DNA of 33,151 nt, taken from contig JAAGZR010000541.1 of NCBI GenBank assembly GCA_024206155.1, positions 1-33,151 on the forward strand, given 5' to 3'. Below, one piece after another: positions 1 through 11,966 of the stretch. Position numbers and translations under genes: made by a program. Below the pieces are notes generated by a model. The model was not told the origin of the DNA. It saw nothing but the letters and a program-made list of their open reading frames with translations, and did no database searches. Origin of the DNA: Aliivibrio sp. (GTDB lineage Bacteria; Pseudomonadota; Gammaproteobacteria; Enterobacterales; Vibrionaceae). Each line of letters opens with the position of its first letter. Positions within the stretch are counted from its first letter, which is position 1.

Positions 1-1245
<1,245 letters not shown>

Positions 1246-1251
1246 TGTCGT

Positions 1252-1272
1252 CTAGTATTAACTTTATACTAG
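1252..1272. other. perfect hairpin between orf63 and rns
   Basis: CTAGTAT and ATACTAG form a perfect 7-bp stem around a 7-base loop. It lies in the 68-bp spacer between the orf63 stop and rns, immediately upstream of the promoter-like motif. It could be a processing or termination signal for the upstream cox1-orf63 transcript. Confidence 0.5.
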
Positions 1273-1313
1273 AAAATGCAAAAATTACACTACTAAAAAA
1301 AAATAATTTAAAG

Positions 1314-1505
1314 TTAGTTGTAAAGTTTCGCAATTACTTTTGATACTTGAAGAGCTACAATTAAACCCCAACAAACCATACCTGTAGTAGGTGGGATGCT
1401 TCCTGGAATTACATGCGGACCATCAGTAAAAACATCATAAGTGCTTAAAGATAACATAAAAACTGCAACTTCGAAAATAGGAATTGGAATAGGTACCCAT
1501 AACAT
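1314..1505 (-). CDS. small hydrophobic protein of unknown function (63 aa)
   Basis: I do not recognise this protein. It begins with ATG 20 bases after the cox1 stop, on the same strand, and ends in TAA. Two hydrophobic stretches are visible: an N-terminal one (about residues 2-20, with a PIPIPIF run) and a second at about 43-58 (MVCWGLIVALQVSKVIA), joined by a polar, proline-rich loop. This suggests a small one- or two-pass inner-membrane protein. All seven Ile codons are ATT or ATC and none is ATA, as in the neighbouring genes and unlike the spacers, which supports real coding. It lacks the MPQLD start of Atp8 (present elsewhere) and does not resemble TatA. It could be a lineage-specific gene or a diverged subunit such as Sdh3/4-like, but I have no positive evidence for any of these. 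Confidence 0.6.
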   Translation of the reverse strand: MLWVPIPIPIFEVAVFMLSLSTYDVFTDGPHVIPGSIPPTTGMVCWGLIVALQVSKVIAKLYN

Positions 1506-1525
1506 AGCGAATTGAATTTTTAAAA

Positions 1526-3127
<1,602 letters not shown>

Positions 3128-3189
3128 CTAAGAATTTAATATCAATTAAACTCTATACTAAAAAAGTATTTGCTATTTCTAAATATTAA

Positions 3190-4659
3190 TTACATACCGT
3201 GAGATAAGATATTGGCTACACTTGTATGCATCATAGATAAGTAAGATTCAGGATAAATACCCATCCATACTACTACCACAATTAACGGTACAAAGCACCA
3301 AAATTCACGTCTATTTACATCAGCTGTTGTAGAAATGAAGTGTGGTTTTGGAACACCATATAATACACGATTACATAACCATAAACCATAACCTGCTCCA
3401 AGTACCATACCTGTCGCTGCTACAGATGCTGCCCATGTTGATGATTGGAAAATACCAGCAAATACTAAAAATTCACCAACAAAACTACTTGTACCTGGTA
3501 AACTAATGTTAGCCATTGTAAAAAATACAAGTAGTACAGCAAAAATAGGCATTGTGCGAGCCATACCAGCATAGTAACGTAATAAACGTGTTTTATGGCG
3601 ATCGTATAATACACCTACACACATAAATAAAGCAGGTGAAACTACACCATGACTTAACATTAACAAAATAGCACCTTCTACTCCTTGTGTATTCAAACTA
3701 AACAAACCTAATGTTACAAAGTTCATGTGTGCAACACTTGAATAAGCAATAATCTTTTTAAGATCTACTTGACGTAATGTTGTTAAACTTGAATACACAA
3801 TTGCTACAACACTCATAGTTAACATAAGTGGAGTAAAATATAAAGTAGCATACGGGAACATTGGAATTGAAAAACGTAAAAAACCATATGTTCCTAATTT
3901 AAGTAATACACCAGCTAAAACAAGACTACCCGCTGTTGGAGCTTCCACGTGAGCTTCTGGTAACCAAATATGTACTGGGACCATTGGCACTTTTACTGCA
4001 AAACTTGCAAACATTGCAAGCCATAATAATAGTTCGCGTTCATGACTCCATTCCGTAACTGTAAGTAGTTCAATGTCTGTACTACCACATTGAAAAGCCA
4101 TTAATAGTACACCAAGTAGCATTAATACACTTCCTAACAAAGTATATAAAAAGAATTGATATGCAGCACGAATTTTACGTTCACGAGCACCCCAAACACC
4201 AATTACTAAAAACATGGGTAATAAAACGCTCTCAAAAAATACGTAAAATAATAATAAATCCAGAGCTGAGAAAACAGCCATAACCATTGCTTCAATAAGT
4301 AAAAAAGCAATACAATATTCACGCACTTTATATTGTACACTATGCCAACTTGCTAACAAACATACTGGCATTAAAAGGGTTGTGAGAAGGATAAAAAATA
4401 GTGAAACACCATCAATACCAAATCTAAAATGGGTGGTAGAAAGCATACTACCTTCAGTACCTAATGATACATCAAATACAAATTGATATAAAGGCGTTGA
4501 TGCATCAAATTCTACCCAAAGTAGTAATGATGTTAAAAACGTAGCGAGCATTACATATAATGTAATCATCCGGTACGTCATATCTTGACCACGTGGTACT
4601 AAAGGCAATACTAAAGCACCTAATACGGGCATAATCAAAACAAGGGCAAGAAGAGACAT
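3190..4659 (-). CDS. nad4: NADH dehydrogenase subunit 4
   Basis: Antiporter-like proton-channel subunit of complex I. It has 489 residues, the usual length, and about 13-14 hydrophobic segments. The family's conserved membrane Glu is in the FFESVLLPMF segment, and a Lys/His-containing core (WLPEAHVEAPTAGS, LKKIIAYSSVAHMN) is clear. ATG start and TAA stop. It lies 27 bp downstream of nad5 and 89 bp upstream of cox1 on the same strand. Confidence 0.98.
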   Translation of the reverse strand: MSLLALVLIMPVLGALVLPLVPRGQDMTYRMITLYVMLATFLTSLLLWVEFDASTPLYQFVFDVSLGTEGSMLSTTHFRFGIDGVSLFFILLTTLLMPVCLLASWHSVQYKVREYCIAFLLIEAMVMAVFSALDLLLFYVFFESVLLPMFLVIGVWGARERKIRAAYQFFLYTLLGSVLMLLGVLLMAFQCGSTDIELLTVTEWSHERELLLWLAMFASFAVKVPMVPVHIWLPEAHVEAPTAGSLVLAGVLLKLGTYGFLRFSIPMFPYATLYFTPLMLTMSVVAIVYSSLTTLRQVDLKKIIAYSSVAHMNFVTLGLFSLNTQGVEGAILLMLSHGVVSPALFMCVGVLYDRHKTRLLRYYAGMARTMPIFAVLLVFFTMANISLPGTSSFVGEFLVFAGIFQSSTWAASVAATGMVLGAGYGLWLCNRVLYGVPKPHFISTTADVNRREFWCFVPLIVVVVWMGIYPESYLSMMHTSVANILSHGM

Positions 4660-4686
4660 GTCAGATCATCATTTTTGTGGGGGGTA

Positions 4687-6690
4687 TTAAAATACCGGTG
4701 AAAGTAAACCTGATACCAGAATCACACCCACAAGACGAGGGTCAAGATTCATACCATAACCTTGAGATACAGCAGCTAAAGCAATTAAAACTGTAACCCC
4801 AAAAAGCATTACTAAGGCATAGTGATACATATATCCGGATTGTAAAGAACGTAAGCGTTGGGCTAATGATACACTTGCTTGTGATAATCCTTGAGGACCA
4901 AGAATTTCAAGAATACCTCGATCAATTGCACGAAAACTTGTACGATAGCCCCACTCCATTGCTGGGCGACCGATATACGCATTATAAACTACATCAACAA
5001 ACCAACGACGGTTACAGAATCGCATAATTTTACGCGTAGTACTTTTTAGTAATACCGAAGCATTCCATTCTGGAGCAGCAATACATACAATATAAGATAA
5101 AACTAATCCAAATACAGTTAGAATAAAAGGCAATAAACGAATCCATTGCGGTAAATATTCAGCTTCTACCATATGATCATGATAAGGCATCGTATAAATA
5201 GCATTACCCCAAAAATCAGTTCCTAAACCAATGAACATATCTCGTGATACATAACCTACAAAAATACTACCAATAGCTAAAATAATTAATGGCAATGCCA
5301 TAGGTAAAGGTGATTCATGAACATGTTTCATATGCACACGTGGAGCACGTGGTGGTGCTAAAAATACTAAAAAAATCAACCTAAAACTATAATAACTCGT
5401 TAGAAATACTACAATACTTGTAATAATCCAAGCAAAATTACCCATTGATGTATACTGGCCTCCTGTAATCTCTAAAATGACATCTTTACTGTAAAAACCT
5501 GTTAAAAATGGCCAGCCCACTAAAGCTAGTGTTCCAATCATAGTCATAGCATATGACATTGGTAATAGACGAACTAAACCACCCATACGACGCATATCCT
5601 GCTCATCACTTAATGCATGAATAACACTTCCCGCACTTAAGAATAATAAAGCTTTAAAAAAAGCATGGTTTGCTAAATGAAATACACCTAAAGCATATTG
5701 AGACATACCACAAGCAACCATCATATAACCCAATTGACTAGCAGTAGAATAGGCAATAACACGCTTCATATCGTGTTGAAATGCGCCAGTTGTTGCTGCA
5801 AAAATACATGTCATTGCACCAATAACAGTTACTACAGCTAATGCTGTTGGTGAAGCTTCGTACAACGGACTTAGACGTGCTAAAAGAAAAACCCCAGCAG
5901 TTACCATTGTAGCAGCATGAATTAAAGCAGATACAGGAGTAGGACCTTCCATAGCATCAGGAAGCCATGTATGTAATCCCATTTGAGCAGATTTACCCAT
6001 AGCTCCAATAAATAATAAGATACAAGCAAGATCTCCCCATGATAAAGGAACACCCCACATCATAAATACTTCATGTTGTACGTGTGGAGCACAAGCGAAT
6101 ACAGTTGCAAAATCTACGCTTTGATATTGTAAATAAATTGCAAATGTACCTAAAGCAAGACCGACATCACCAACACGATTCATAACCATAGCTTTAATAC
6201 TAGCTTTATTAGCAGCTACACGTGTAAACCAGAAATTAATTAATAAATAACTAGCTAAACCTACGCCTTCCCAGCCGAAAAATAATTGAACAAAATTATC
6301 AGCTGTTACCAACATAATCATAAAAAACGTAAAAATAGATAAATAACTCATAAAGCGAGGCAAATGGGGATCTGCACTCATATAGCCGATTGAGTATAGG
6401 TGTACTAAACTACTTACAAACGTAATTACTACTAACATAATTACTGTAAGGGTGTCAAAATAAAAACCCCATTTTGCTTGAAACATTTCAGAAACAAACC
6501 ATGGGCTTAAAGCAACACTACAAGGACTTCCTGAAATCGCAACTTCGTAGAACGCTAAAATACTCAAAAAAGCTGTTAAAGCTACAGAACATGTAGTAAT
6601 TACTGCAGCTCCACGAGCACCTAAATATCGTCCACCAAAGCCTGCGGTTACACTACCAAGTAAAGGAAGACTAATAATCAGTAGATACAT
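4687..6690 (-). CDS. nad5: NADH dehydrogenase subunit 5
   Basis: Largest antiporter-like subunit of complex I, with the long C-terminal lateral helix. I place the start at MYLLIISLPLLGS (ATG at 6688-6690), giving 667 residues. The ORF track extends 28 codons further, but that extension runs into trnR(ucu) and uses ATA codons that are scarce in the gene bodies. Core motifs include FFGWEGVGLASYLLI, WLPDAMEGPTPVSALIHAATMV and MKRVIAYSTASQLGYM. The stop codon lies inside a small GGTATT/AATACC hairpin at 4683-4696, and nad4 begins 27 bp downstream. Confidence 0.97.
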   Translation of the reverse strand: MYLLIISLPLLGSVTAGFGGRYLGARGAAVITTCSVALTAFLSILAFYEVAISGSPCSVALSPWFVSEMFQAKWGFYFDTLTVIMLVVITFVSSLVHLYSIGYMSADPHLPRFMSYLSIFTFFMIMLVTADNFVQLFFGWEGVGLASYLLINFWFTRVAANKASIKAMVMNRVGDVGLALGTFAIYLQYQSVDFATVFACAPHVQHEVFMMWGVPLSWGDLACILLFIGAMGKSAQMGLHTWLPDAMEGPTPVSALIHAATMVTAGVFLLARLSPLYEASPTALAVVTVIGAMTCIFAATTGAFQHDMKRVIAYSTASQLGYMMVACGMSQYALGVFHLANHAFFKALLFLSAGSVIHALSDEQDMRRMGGLVRLLPMSYAMTMIGTLALVGWPFLTGFYSKDVILEITGGQYTSMGNFAWIITSIVVFLTSYYSFRLIFLVFLAPPRAPRVHMKHVHESPLPMALPLIILAIGSIFVGYVSRDMFIGLGTDFWGNAIYTMPYHDHMVEAEYLPQWIRLLPFILTVFGLVLSYIVCIAAPEWNASVLLKSTTRKIMRFCNRRWFVDVVYNAYIGRPAMEWGYRTSFRAIDRGILEILGPQGLSQASVSLAQRLRSLQSGYMYHYALVMLFGVTVLIALAAVSQGYGMNLDPRLVGVILVSGLLSPVF

Positions 6691-6740
6691 TATTATTATG
6701 GTTTTCTCACAACCGTTATGATATATTATATATATCAATA

Positions 6741-6814
6741 CGCACTCTGCAGGAGTTGAACCTGCGACCCTCAACTTAGAAGGTTGGTGCTCTAGCCATC
6801 TGAGCTAAGAGTGC
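6741..6814 (-). tRNA. trnR(ucu): tRNA-Arg(UCU)
   Basis: Cloverleaf with acceptor GCACTCT/AGAGTGC, anticodon loop CTTCTAA (anticodon TCT) and T arm GCAGGTTCAACTCCTGC. It reads AGA/AGG. The top anticodon-stem pair (27-43) looks like a C-A mismatch. Confidence 0.95.
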
Positions 6815-6826
6815 CGCACTGGGATA

Positions 6827-6907
6827 TGCTCACTACCGGACTTGAACCGGTATCCCAGAAGGAACAGATTTTAAGTCTGTCGTGTATACCATTTCCACCA
6901 AGTGAGC
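6827..6907 (-). tRNA. trnL(uaa): tRNA-Leu(UAA)
   Basis: Class II tRNA with acceptor GCTCACT/AGTGAGC, anticodon loop CTTAAAA (TAA) and a long variable arm (TCCTTCTGGGA). It decodes UUA/UUG. There is no intron in the anticodon loop. It lies 12 bp from trnR(ucu). Confidence 0.96.
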
Positions 6908-6949
6908 GTATACACATTGGATAGTATACATACTATATATTGTGTAAAA

Positions 6950-7495
6950 CTAAGCTTCTAATGCAGCTAATGCTTGTTTAAGAGTATTTGAAGATACACC
7001 TGATGCATCTTGACCATGCTCTAACATTACTAATGCTGGTAAACCAGCTGCTAACTTATCTAGCATACGTGCGTTAGTATTAGCGCTAATAGTTGATAAA
7101 TAAGCACATCGATTATCGATACTACGTACAATATCACGATGCACCATACTTGAACAACTATTTGCATAGTTTGTCATGGCTTGTGTAACACCAGCAGCCA
7201 AACTTGAAACATGAGTGTTTAAATTTGATGTTGCTTTATGTGCTTCAGACAAGTTAAGTAATGCTTCTTCACGCGCTACTAAAAATTGCTCTAATTCTGC
7301 AGCAATCTCTTGCCCACGACTATCCATACTTGCACCAATGCTATCACCAGCATATTTATAAGTTAAATATACAAATAAAAAGAAACTTAGAGCAACTAAT
7401 GTTTCTTCGTTATAAATTAAAATATGTTTGCTACTTAATACACACCATAAAAGGAAAGCAGCGACATACATACGAACTTTGTTATTGCTAAACAT
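6950..7495 (-). CDS. atp4: ATP synthase F0 subunit b (Ymf39-type)
   Basis: Peripheral-stalk subunit b of ATP synthase, also known as atp4 or ymf39. The 181 residues begin with a hydrophobic hairpin (about residues 8-50: FLLWCVLSS and VALSFFLFVYLTYKYAG). A predicted helical, charged C-terminal stalk follows (ELEQFLVAREEALLNLSEAHK). This hydrophobic-then-coiled layout is how atp4 is recognised in protist and plant mitochondria, where sequence identity is low. ATG start, TAG stop. It lies directly downstream of atp8 on the same strand, so two F0 genes are co-transcribed. Confidence 0.9.
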   Translation of the reverse strand: MFSNNKVRMYVAAFLLWCVLSSKHILIYNEETLVALSFFLFVYLTYKYAGDSIGASMDSRGQEIAAELEQFLVAREEALLNLSEAHKATSNLNTHVSSLAAGVTQAMTNYANSCSSMVHRDIVRSIDNRCAYLSTISANTNARMLDKLAAGLPALVMLEHGQDASGVSSNTLKQALAALEA

Positions 7496-7506
7496 AAAAT
7501 AAATAT

Positions 7507-7959
7507 TTATTTCTGTGATAGAGTATTTAGCATTGCTTTAATACGTAATGCTAATGGTGCTTGAGCTACAGCATGATAGTAAGCGCATTCTTGACTTACT
7601 AATTCTTGTGCCATGCTACGAACATAATGTGAATCAGCCTCAGCATAATTACTCTTCATAATATTACTATGAGTAGTTGATGCCCATGCGGTTGCATTAG
7701 CTTGTGCAGTATTTGAAGCTTGACGTGCTTCTTGATTTGCTTGTGAGAATACCCCAGATACACTATTGTGTACATGTTGTGTTTCTTGTGTTAACTCTGT
7801 ATTATGGCTAGTGTCACCACCCATACGTTCTTGACGAAGTGCCATAATACGACTTAATCGAGGTAAAAAGTATTTAGTCGCGCCATAATATAGGGCAAAA
7901 TAAAATACAATTAGCCAGAAATATTGTGAAAGATAGGTCACATGATCTAGTTGTGGCAT
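7507..7959 (-). CDS. atp8: ATP synthase F0 subunit 8
   Basis: Subunit 8 (plant orfB type) of ATP synthase. I start at ATG 7957-7959, giving the canonical MPQLDHVTYLSQYFWL N-terminus of mitochondrial Atp8 and 150 residues. The track's longer version would need a GTG start and six extra codons including ATA. One membrane segment (about residues 10-30) is followed by a long polar tail rich in Gln, Ala and His, comparable to green-plant OrfB in length. TAA stop; atp4 follows after 11 bp. Confidence 0.92.
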   Translation of the reverse strand: MPQLDHVTYLSQYFWLIVFYFALYYGATKYFLPRLSRIMALRQERMGGDTSHNTELTQETQHVHNSVSGVFSQANQEARQASNTAQANATAWASTTHSNIMKSNYAEADSHYVRSMAQELVSQECAYYHAVAQAPLALRIKAMLNTLSQK

Positions 7960-7998
7960 GAATATAGAGATTTTCACATTTCATATTTTATGAAATTC

Positions 7999-8081
7999 TG
8001 GGAGAGGCAGGATTCGAACCTGCGTAGACCAATGTCAACGGAGTTACAGTCCGTCGCCTTTAGCCACTCAGCCACTCTCCC
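7999..8081 (-). tRNA. trnY(gua): tRNA-Tyr(GUA)
   Basis: Acceptor GGGAGAG/CTCTCCC with discriminator A, anticodon loop CTGTAAC (GTA), and a long variable arm as in bacterial-type tRNA-Tyr. It is the first gene of the minus-strand block running to rns. Confidence 0.96.
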
Positions 8082-8120
8082 TGTGCACCTATATACTAGA
8101 TAGAGATAAGGTACAGCATA

Positions 8121-8158
8121 TCTATATAAAATACACAGAGATATGTATGTTATATAGA
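8121..8158. promoter_or_regulatory. candidate bidirectional promoter (inverted repeat)
   Basis: TCTATATAAAATACA (8121-8135) reads toward trnI-cox2. Its inverted copy with one mismatch (8144-8158, minus-strand TCTATATAACATACA) reads toward trnY-atp8. The arms lie in the 115-bp spacer between two divergent gene blocks and resemble the CTCTATATGA motif found at other block starts. Paired divergent promoters are a reasonable inference; no transcript data are available. A further small hairpin, CATATAT-CCTA-ATATATG, lies at 8165-8182. Confidence 0.45.
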
Positions 8159-8196
8159 GAGCTCCATATATCCTAATATATGTCAATACGAATGTT

Positions 8197-8270
8197 GAGC
8201 AAGTAACTCAGTAGGTTAGAGTACACGCTTGATAAGCGTGATGTCGGGGGTTCAAGTCCCTTCTTGCTCA
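8197..8270 (+). tRNA. trnI(gau): tRNA-Ile(GAU)
   Basis: Acceptor GAGCAAG/CTTGCTC with discriminator A and anticodon loop TTGATAA (GAT). It reads AUU and AUC, which carry most Ile in this genome. Confidence 0.96.
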
Positions 8271-8353
8271 GATGTTCTCTAGATTATACTTGTATAAATA
8301 TTTTTTACAAGTATTTGATATATTTTAAATTTTCAAGAAAATATCAATTTATT

Positions 8354-9148
8354 ATGGCTCTATACTTTAATTTACTGGTACTCGCATCATTAATGAGTGC
8401 ACCAGTATCAAAAGCACGCATGGACGCTCCGGAACCATGGCAAATGGGCTTCCAAGACCCTGCTACTCCGATTGCACAAGGTATTATGGATTTACACCAT
8501 GATCTAATGGTTTTTATTATTGCTGTAGCTGTTTTTGTAACATGGATTTTAGGTCGTACATTATCACATTTTCGTGCATCGAACAATCCATTACCACAAA
8601 AGATTTTACATGGTACAGCTATTGAAATTATCTGGACTGTTACACCAAGTTTAATTTTAATCGCTATTGCTGTACCAAGTTTTGCTTTACTATATAGTTT
8701 AGATGAGGTAGTTGACCCTGCCGTAACAATTAAAGCTATTGGACACCAATGGTACTGGACATACGAATATAGTGACTATGCTCAGTCTGATGAAGGGAGT
8801 ATTCAATTTGATAGCTATATGATTCCAGATGATGAATTAGAATTAGGTCAACTTAGGTTATTAGAAGTAGATAATCGTGTTGTATTACCTGTAAATACGC
8901 ATATTCGTGTTGTAATTACTGCAGCAGACGTATTACATAGTTGGGCTGTACCAAGCTTAGGTGTAAAATGTGACGCTGTACCTGGACGTTTAAATCAAGT
9001 ACCTTTATATATTGCACGTGAAGGTGTTTTCTATGGTCAATGTAGTGAACTTTGTGGTGTAAATCACGGTTTTATGCCGATCGTAGTAGAGGCAGTACCT
9101 TTAGAAAATTATGTGGATTGGGTAGCAGAACGCATTGAAGATATCTAA
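8354..9148 (+). CDS. cox2: cytochrome c oxidase subunit II
   Basis: Complex IV subunit carrying the dinuclear CuA site that accepts electrons from cytochrome c. I start at MALYFNLLV (264 residues). The track's 30-codon extension overlaps trnI and contains ATA codons. A leader-like hydrophobic segment is followed by two membrane helices. The C-terminal CuA domain has [20 protein letters not shown] and [15 protein letters not shown], with Cys230, Cys234, His238 and Met241 as ligands. The gene is intact in one piece (not split), followed 55 bp later by cox3. Confidence 0.98.
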   Translation: MALYFNLLVLASLMSAPVSKARMDAPEPWQMGFQDPATPIAQGIMDLHHDLMVFIIAVAVFVTWILGRTLSHFRASNNPLPQKILHGTAIEIIWTVTPSLILIAIAVPSFALLYSLDEVVDPAVTIKAIGHQWYWTYEYSDYAQSDEGSIQFDSYMIPDDELELGQLRLLEVDNRVVLPVNTHIRVVITAADVLHSWAVPSLGVKCDAVPGRLNQVPLYIAREGVFYGQCSELCGVNHGFMPIVVEAVPLENYVDWVAERIEDI

Positions 9149-9203
9149 TCAATTCATTTAATACACCAAAAATGTATTAAATCTATAAAAACAAAGGGCA
9201 AGT

Positions 9204-9995
9204 ATGTCAGCAAAACATCCATTTCATTTGGTAGACCCAAGCCCATGGCCTTTATTCGCTAGTTGGGCAGCATTATTTATGGTCTGTGGTGGTGTAATGT
9301 ATATGCATGGTTATGAACACGGTGGTTTAGTACTATCAATGGGATTTTCTATGGTACTATACTCTATGGTAGTATGGTGGAGAGATGTAATTCGTGAAGG
9401 TACATTTCAAGGTCTCCATACTAAACAGGTACAAACAGGTCTACGTTATGGTATGATCTTATTTATTGTATCTGAAATTATGTTTTTTGTAGCTTTTTTT
9501 TGGGCATTTTTTCACTCTAGTTTATCACCCACTGTAGACATTGGTTGTGTATGGCCACCAAAGGGTATTGAAGCGATGAATCCTTGGGATATTCCTTTAC
9601 TCAATACAATGTTATTATTAACAAGTGGAGCTAGTGTTACTTGGGCTCACCATGCTATTTTAGCGGGTAAACAACGTGAAGGTGTAACAGCATTAGTATA
9701 TACTGTAGTATTAGCTGCTATTTTTACAGGATTCCAAGCATATGAGTATTTTGAAGCACCATTTACTATTAGTGATGGCGTTTATGGTTCAACATTTTAT
9801 TTAGCTACAGGATTTCACGGTTTTCACGTTATTGTTGGAACATTATTTTTAACAGTATGTACATATCGACTAGCAAAAGGACACTATACAGGTGGACACC
9901 ATGTTGGTTTTGAATCAGCTGCGTGGTATTGGCATATGGTTGATGTTGTATGGTTATTTCTATTTGTATGTATTTACTATTGGGGCGGTGCCTAA
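9204..9995 (+). CDS. cox3: cytochrome c oxidase subunit III
   Basis: Seven-helix subunit of complex IV that stabilises subunit I. The 263 residues match the usual length. [13 protein letters not shown] at the start, FWAFFHSSL, and the C-terminal [14 protein letters not shown] and [14 protein letters not shown] motifs are diagnostic. ATG start, TAA stop. It sits between cox2 and nad7 on the plus strand with short spacers. Confidence 0.98.
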   Translation: MSAKHPFHLVDPSPWPLFASWAALFMVCGGVMYMHGYEHGGLVLSMGFSMVLYSMVVWWRDVIREGTFQGLHTKQVQTGLRYGMILFIVSEIMFFVAFFWAFFHSSLSPTVDIGCVWPPKGIEAMNPWDIPLLNTMLLLTSGASVTWAHHAILAGKQREGVTALVYTVVLAAIFTGFQAYEYFEAPFTISDGVYGSTFYLATGFHGFHVIVGTLFLTVCTYRLAKGHYTGGHHVGFESAAWYWHMVDVVWLFLFVCIYYWGGA

Positions 9996-10025
9996 TAAGT
10001 AATTACATGAAAACATAAGTATGAC

Positions 10026-11222
10026 ATGGCTATTGAACAAGCGCTTACACCCCAGCGTGTTAAACACTTTACTTTAAATTTCGGCCCTCAACACCCTGCA
10101 GCGCATGGTGTTTTACGTTTAGTATTAGAAATGCAAGGTGAAGTTGTAGAGCGTGCAGACCCTCATATTGGTTTGTTACATCGAGGTACGGAAAAGTTAG
10201 TAGAGTATAAAAATTATCTACAAGCATTACCGTATTTTGATCGCCTTGACTATGTATCTATGATGTGTCAAGAGCATGGTTACTCCCTGGCGGTTGAGCG
10301 TTTATTGGGAGTATCTGTTCCACTTCGAGCACAATATATTCGTGTTCTTTACAGTGAACTTACACGACTTCTAAATCATCTTTTAGCTTTAACATGTCAT
10401 GCTATGGATGTAGGGGCTTTAACACCCTTCTTATGGGCTTTTGAAGAACGTGAGAAATTAATGGAATTTTATGAGCGTGTTAGCGGTGCTAGAATGCACG
10501 CTGCTTATATTCGTCCAGGTGGTGTTGCTCAAGACATGCCAATGGGATTAAGCCAAGATATTCATACATTTGCTAGCCAATTTGCTTCTCGAATCGATGA
10601 AATGGAAGAAATGTTAACAGGAAATCGTATTTGGAAACAACGTTTAGTGGATGTAGGGCGTGTAACTAAAGATCAAGCATTAGATTGGGGTTTTTCTGGT
10701 GTTATGTTACGTGGTAGTGGCGTAGCGTGGGATTTACGTAAAACAGAACCTTATGATGTATATGATCGTATGGATTTTGCTATTCCTGTAGGTACTCGTG
10801 GAGATTGTTATGATCGTTATATGATCCGTATTGAAGAAATGCGTGAAAGTTTACGTATTATTTCACAATGTTTAGATTCTATGCCAACCGGCCCAGTACG
10901 TATTGACGATCGTAAAATTTCACCTCCAAGTCGCGGTGATATGAAGCATTCTATGGAGGCATTAATTCATCACTTTAAGTACTACACTGAAGGTATTGTG
11001 GTCCCTGCTGGAGAAATTTATGCTGCAGTAGAAGCACCAAAAGGTGAATTTGGAGTTTATTTAGTAAGTAATGGAACACATCGACCATATCGATGCAAAA
11101 TTAGAGCTCCAGGATTTGCTCACTTACAGGGACTTGACTTTATGTCTCGTGGACATATGTTAGCAGATGTAGTAACAATGATTGGAACACAAGATATTGT
11201 ATTTGGTGAAGTTGATCGATAA
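10026..11222 (+). CDS. nad7: NADH dehydrogenase subunit 7 (49-kDa)
   Basis: Peripheral-arm 49-kDa subunit of complex I, which forms the quinone pocket with the 20-kDa subunit. It has 398 residues, about the usual length. [14 protein letters not shown] near the N-terminus, LHRGTEKL, and the C-terminal [30 protein letters not shown] are hallmark motifs. ATG start, TAA stop, last gene of its plus-strand block. Its partner nad10 (20-kDa) is not in this genome, so a nuclear copy is expected. Confidence 0.98.
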   Translation: MAIEQALTPQRVKHFTLNFGPQHPAAHGVLRLVLEMQGEVVERADPHIGLLHRGTEKLVEYKNYLQALPYFDRLDYVSMMCQEHGYSLAVERLLGVSVPLRAQYIRVLYSELTRLLNHLLALTCHAMDVGALTPFLWAFEEREKLMEFYERVSGARMHAAYIRPGGVAQDMPMGLSQDIHTFASQFASRIDEMEEMLTGNRIWKQRLVDVGRVTKDQALDWGFSGVMLRGSGVAWDLRKTEPYDVYDRMDFAIPVGTRGDCYDRYMIRIEEMRESLRIISQCLDSMPTGPVRIDDRKISPPSRGDMKHSMEALIHHFKYYTEGIVVPAGEIYAAVEAPKGEFGVYLVSNGTHRPYRCKIRAPGFAHLQGLDFMSRGHMLADVVTMIGTQDIVFGEVDR

Positions 11223-11278
11223 GTTTATCATATTAAACTCACCTTTTTATTTAATGTATATACAATATAAAAAAACTA

Positions 11279-11352
11279 TCAGGGTAGCAGGATTCGAACC
11301 TACGACCTCCTGTTCCCAAAACAGGCGCGCTACCAGACTGCGCTACACCCTG
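11279..11352 (-). tRNA. trnP(ugg): tRNA-Pro(UGG)
   Basis: Acceptor CAGGGTG/TACCCTG (one G-U), anticodon loop TTTGGGA (TGG), discriminator A. It is the last gene of the minus-strand block that begins at trnN and converges on nad7 across a 56-bp AT-rich spacer. Confidence 0.95.
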
Positions 11353-11392
11353 AGGTGATATATATCGCATATCTAGCATATATAATAAAATA

Positions 11393-11463
11393 AGCGGGTA
11401 ATGGGAATCGAACCCATATCAGCTGCTTGGAAGGCAGACAATTTACCATTAATCCATACCCGC
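11393..11463 (-). tRNA. trnG(ucc): tRNA-Gly(UCC)
   Basis: Acceptor GCGGGTA/TACCCGC, anticodon loop CTTCCAA (TCC), discriminator U. It is one of two glycine tRNAs. Confidence 0.95.
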
Positions 11464-11474
11464 AAACGCAACTA

Positions 11475-11548
11475 GGCGAATAACGGGATTTGAACCCGTG
11501 TTTTCAGAGTCACAGTCTGACACTTTAACCGACTAAGTTATATTCACC
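11475..11548 (-). tRNA. trnH(gug): tRNA-His(GUG)
   Basis: Acceptor GTGAATA/TATTCGC with an extra 5' G opposite discriminator C, the G-1:C73 identity pair of bacterial-type tRNA-His. Anticodon loop CTGTGAC (GTG). Confidence 0.96.
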
Positions 11549-11571
11549 AAAATAAACAACAATTAATAAAA

Positions 11572-11877
11572 CTACCAACTTGCTTTAAATACACCCGGAA
11601 TATGTCCTTGTAGTGCTTCTCTACGGAACACTAATCTAGAAATTTTATATCTACGTAATACTCCATGTGACCTTCCTGTTACAACACATCGACGGTTAAT
11701 ACGAGTTAATGATGAATTACGGTCTAAGTTTTGTAATTCTTCCAGAGCACGTTGACGAGTTGTTGCAGGTACATGAAGATCATGATAAACAGATAATAAT
11801 GCTTGTCGTTTTAACTCATTATCATGGTATTTAGTTCGACGAGCAGCATCACGTGTAATAGAAGCAGAAGTATTCAT
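11572..11877 (-). CDS. rps14: ribosomal protein uS14
   Basis: Small-subunit head protein. It is 101 codons long, the length of zinc-free bacterial S14. The C-terminal block [20 protein letters not shown] and the ending [11 protein letters not shown] are typical. In the ancestral spc operon rps14 lies between rpl5 and rps8, but here it has moved next to rps2, trnG and trnH. ATG start, TAG stop. Confidence 0.95.
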   Translation of the reverse strand: MNTSASITRDAARRTKYHDNELKRQALLSVYHDLHVPATTRQRALEELQNLDRNSSLTRINRRCVVTGRSHGVLRRYKISRLVFRREALQGHIPGVFKASW

Positions 11878-11894
11878 AAATATATTATTTTATC

Positions 11895-11966
11895 AGCGGA
11901 AAAAGGGATTCGAACCCTCGACCTCGGCCTTGGCAAGGCAGCGCTCTACCGCTGAGCTATTTCCGC
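11895..11966 (-). tRNA. trnG(gcc): tRNA-Gly(GCC)
   Basis: Acceptor GCGGAAA/TTTCCGC, anticodon loop TTGCCAA (GCC), discriminator U. Its 5' ten bases overlap the 3' end of rps2, including the rps2 stop codon, so one transcript cannot easily yield both an intact mRNA end and a mature tRNA. Confidence 0.96.

Noticed and set aside
6379-6385. CTATATGA core on the minus strand inside nad5, and another at 16178-16185 before nad9
   Set aside because: These match only the eight-base core, not CTCTATATGA. One is coding sequence and the other points away from nad9 in a tRNA-nad9 spacer, so I treat them as background. They show that the core alone is not specific.
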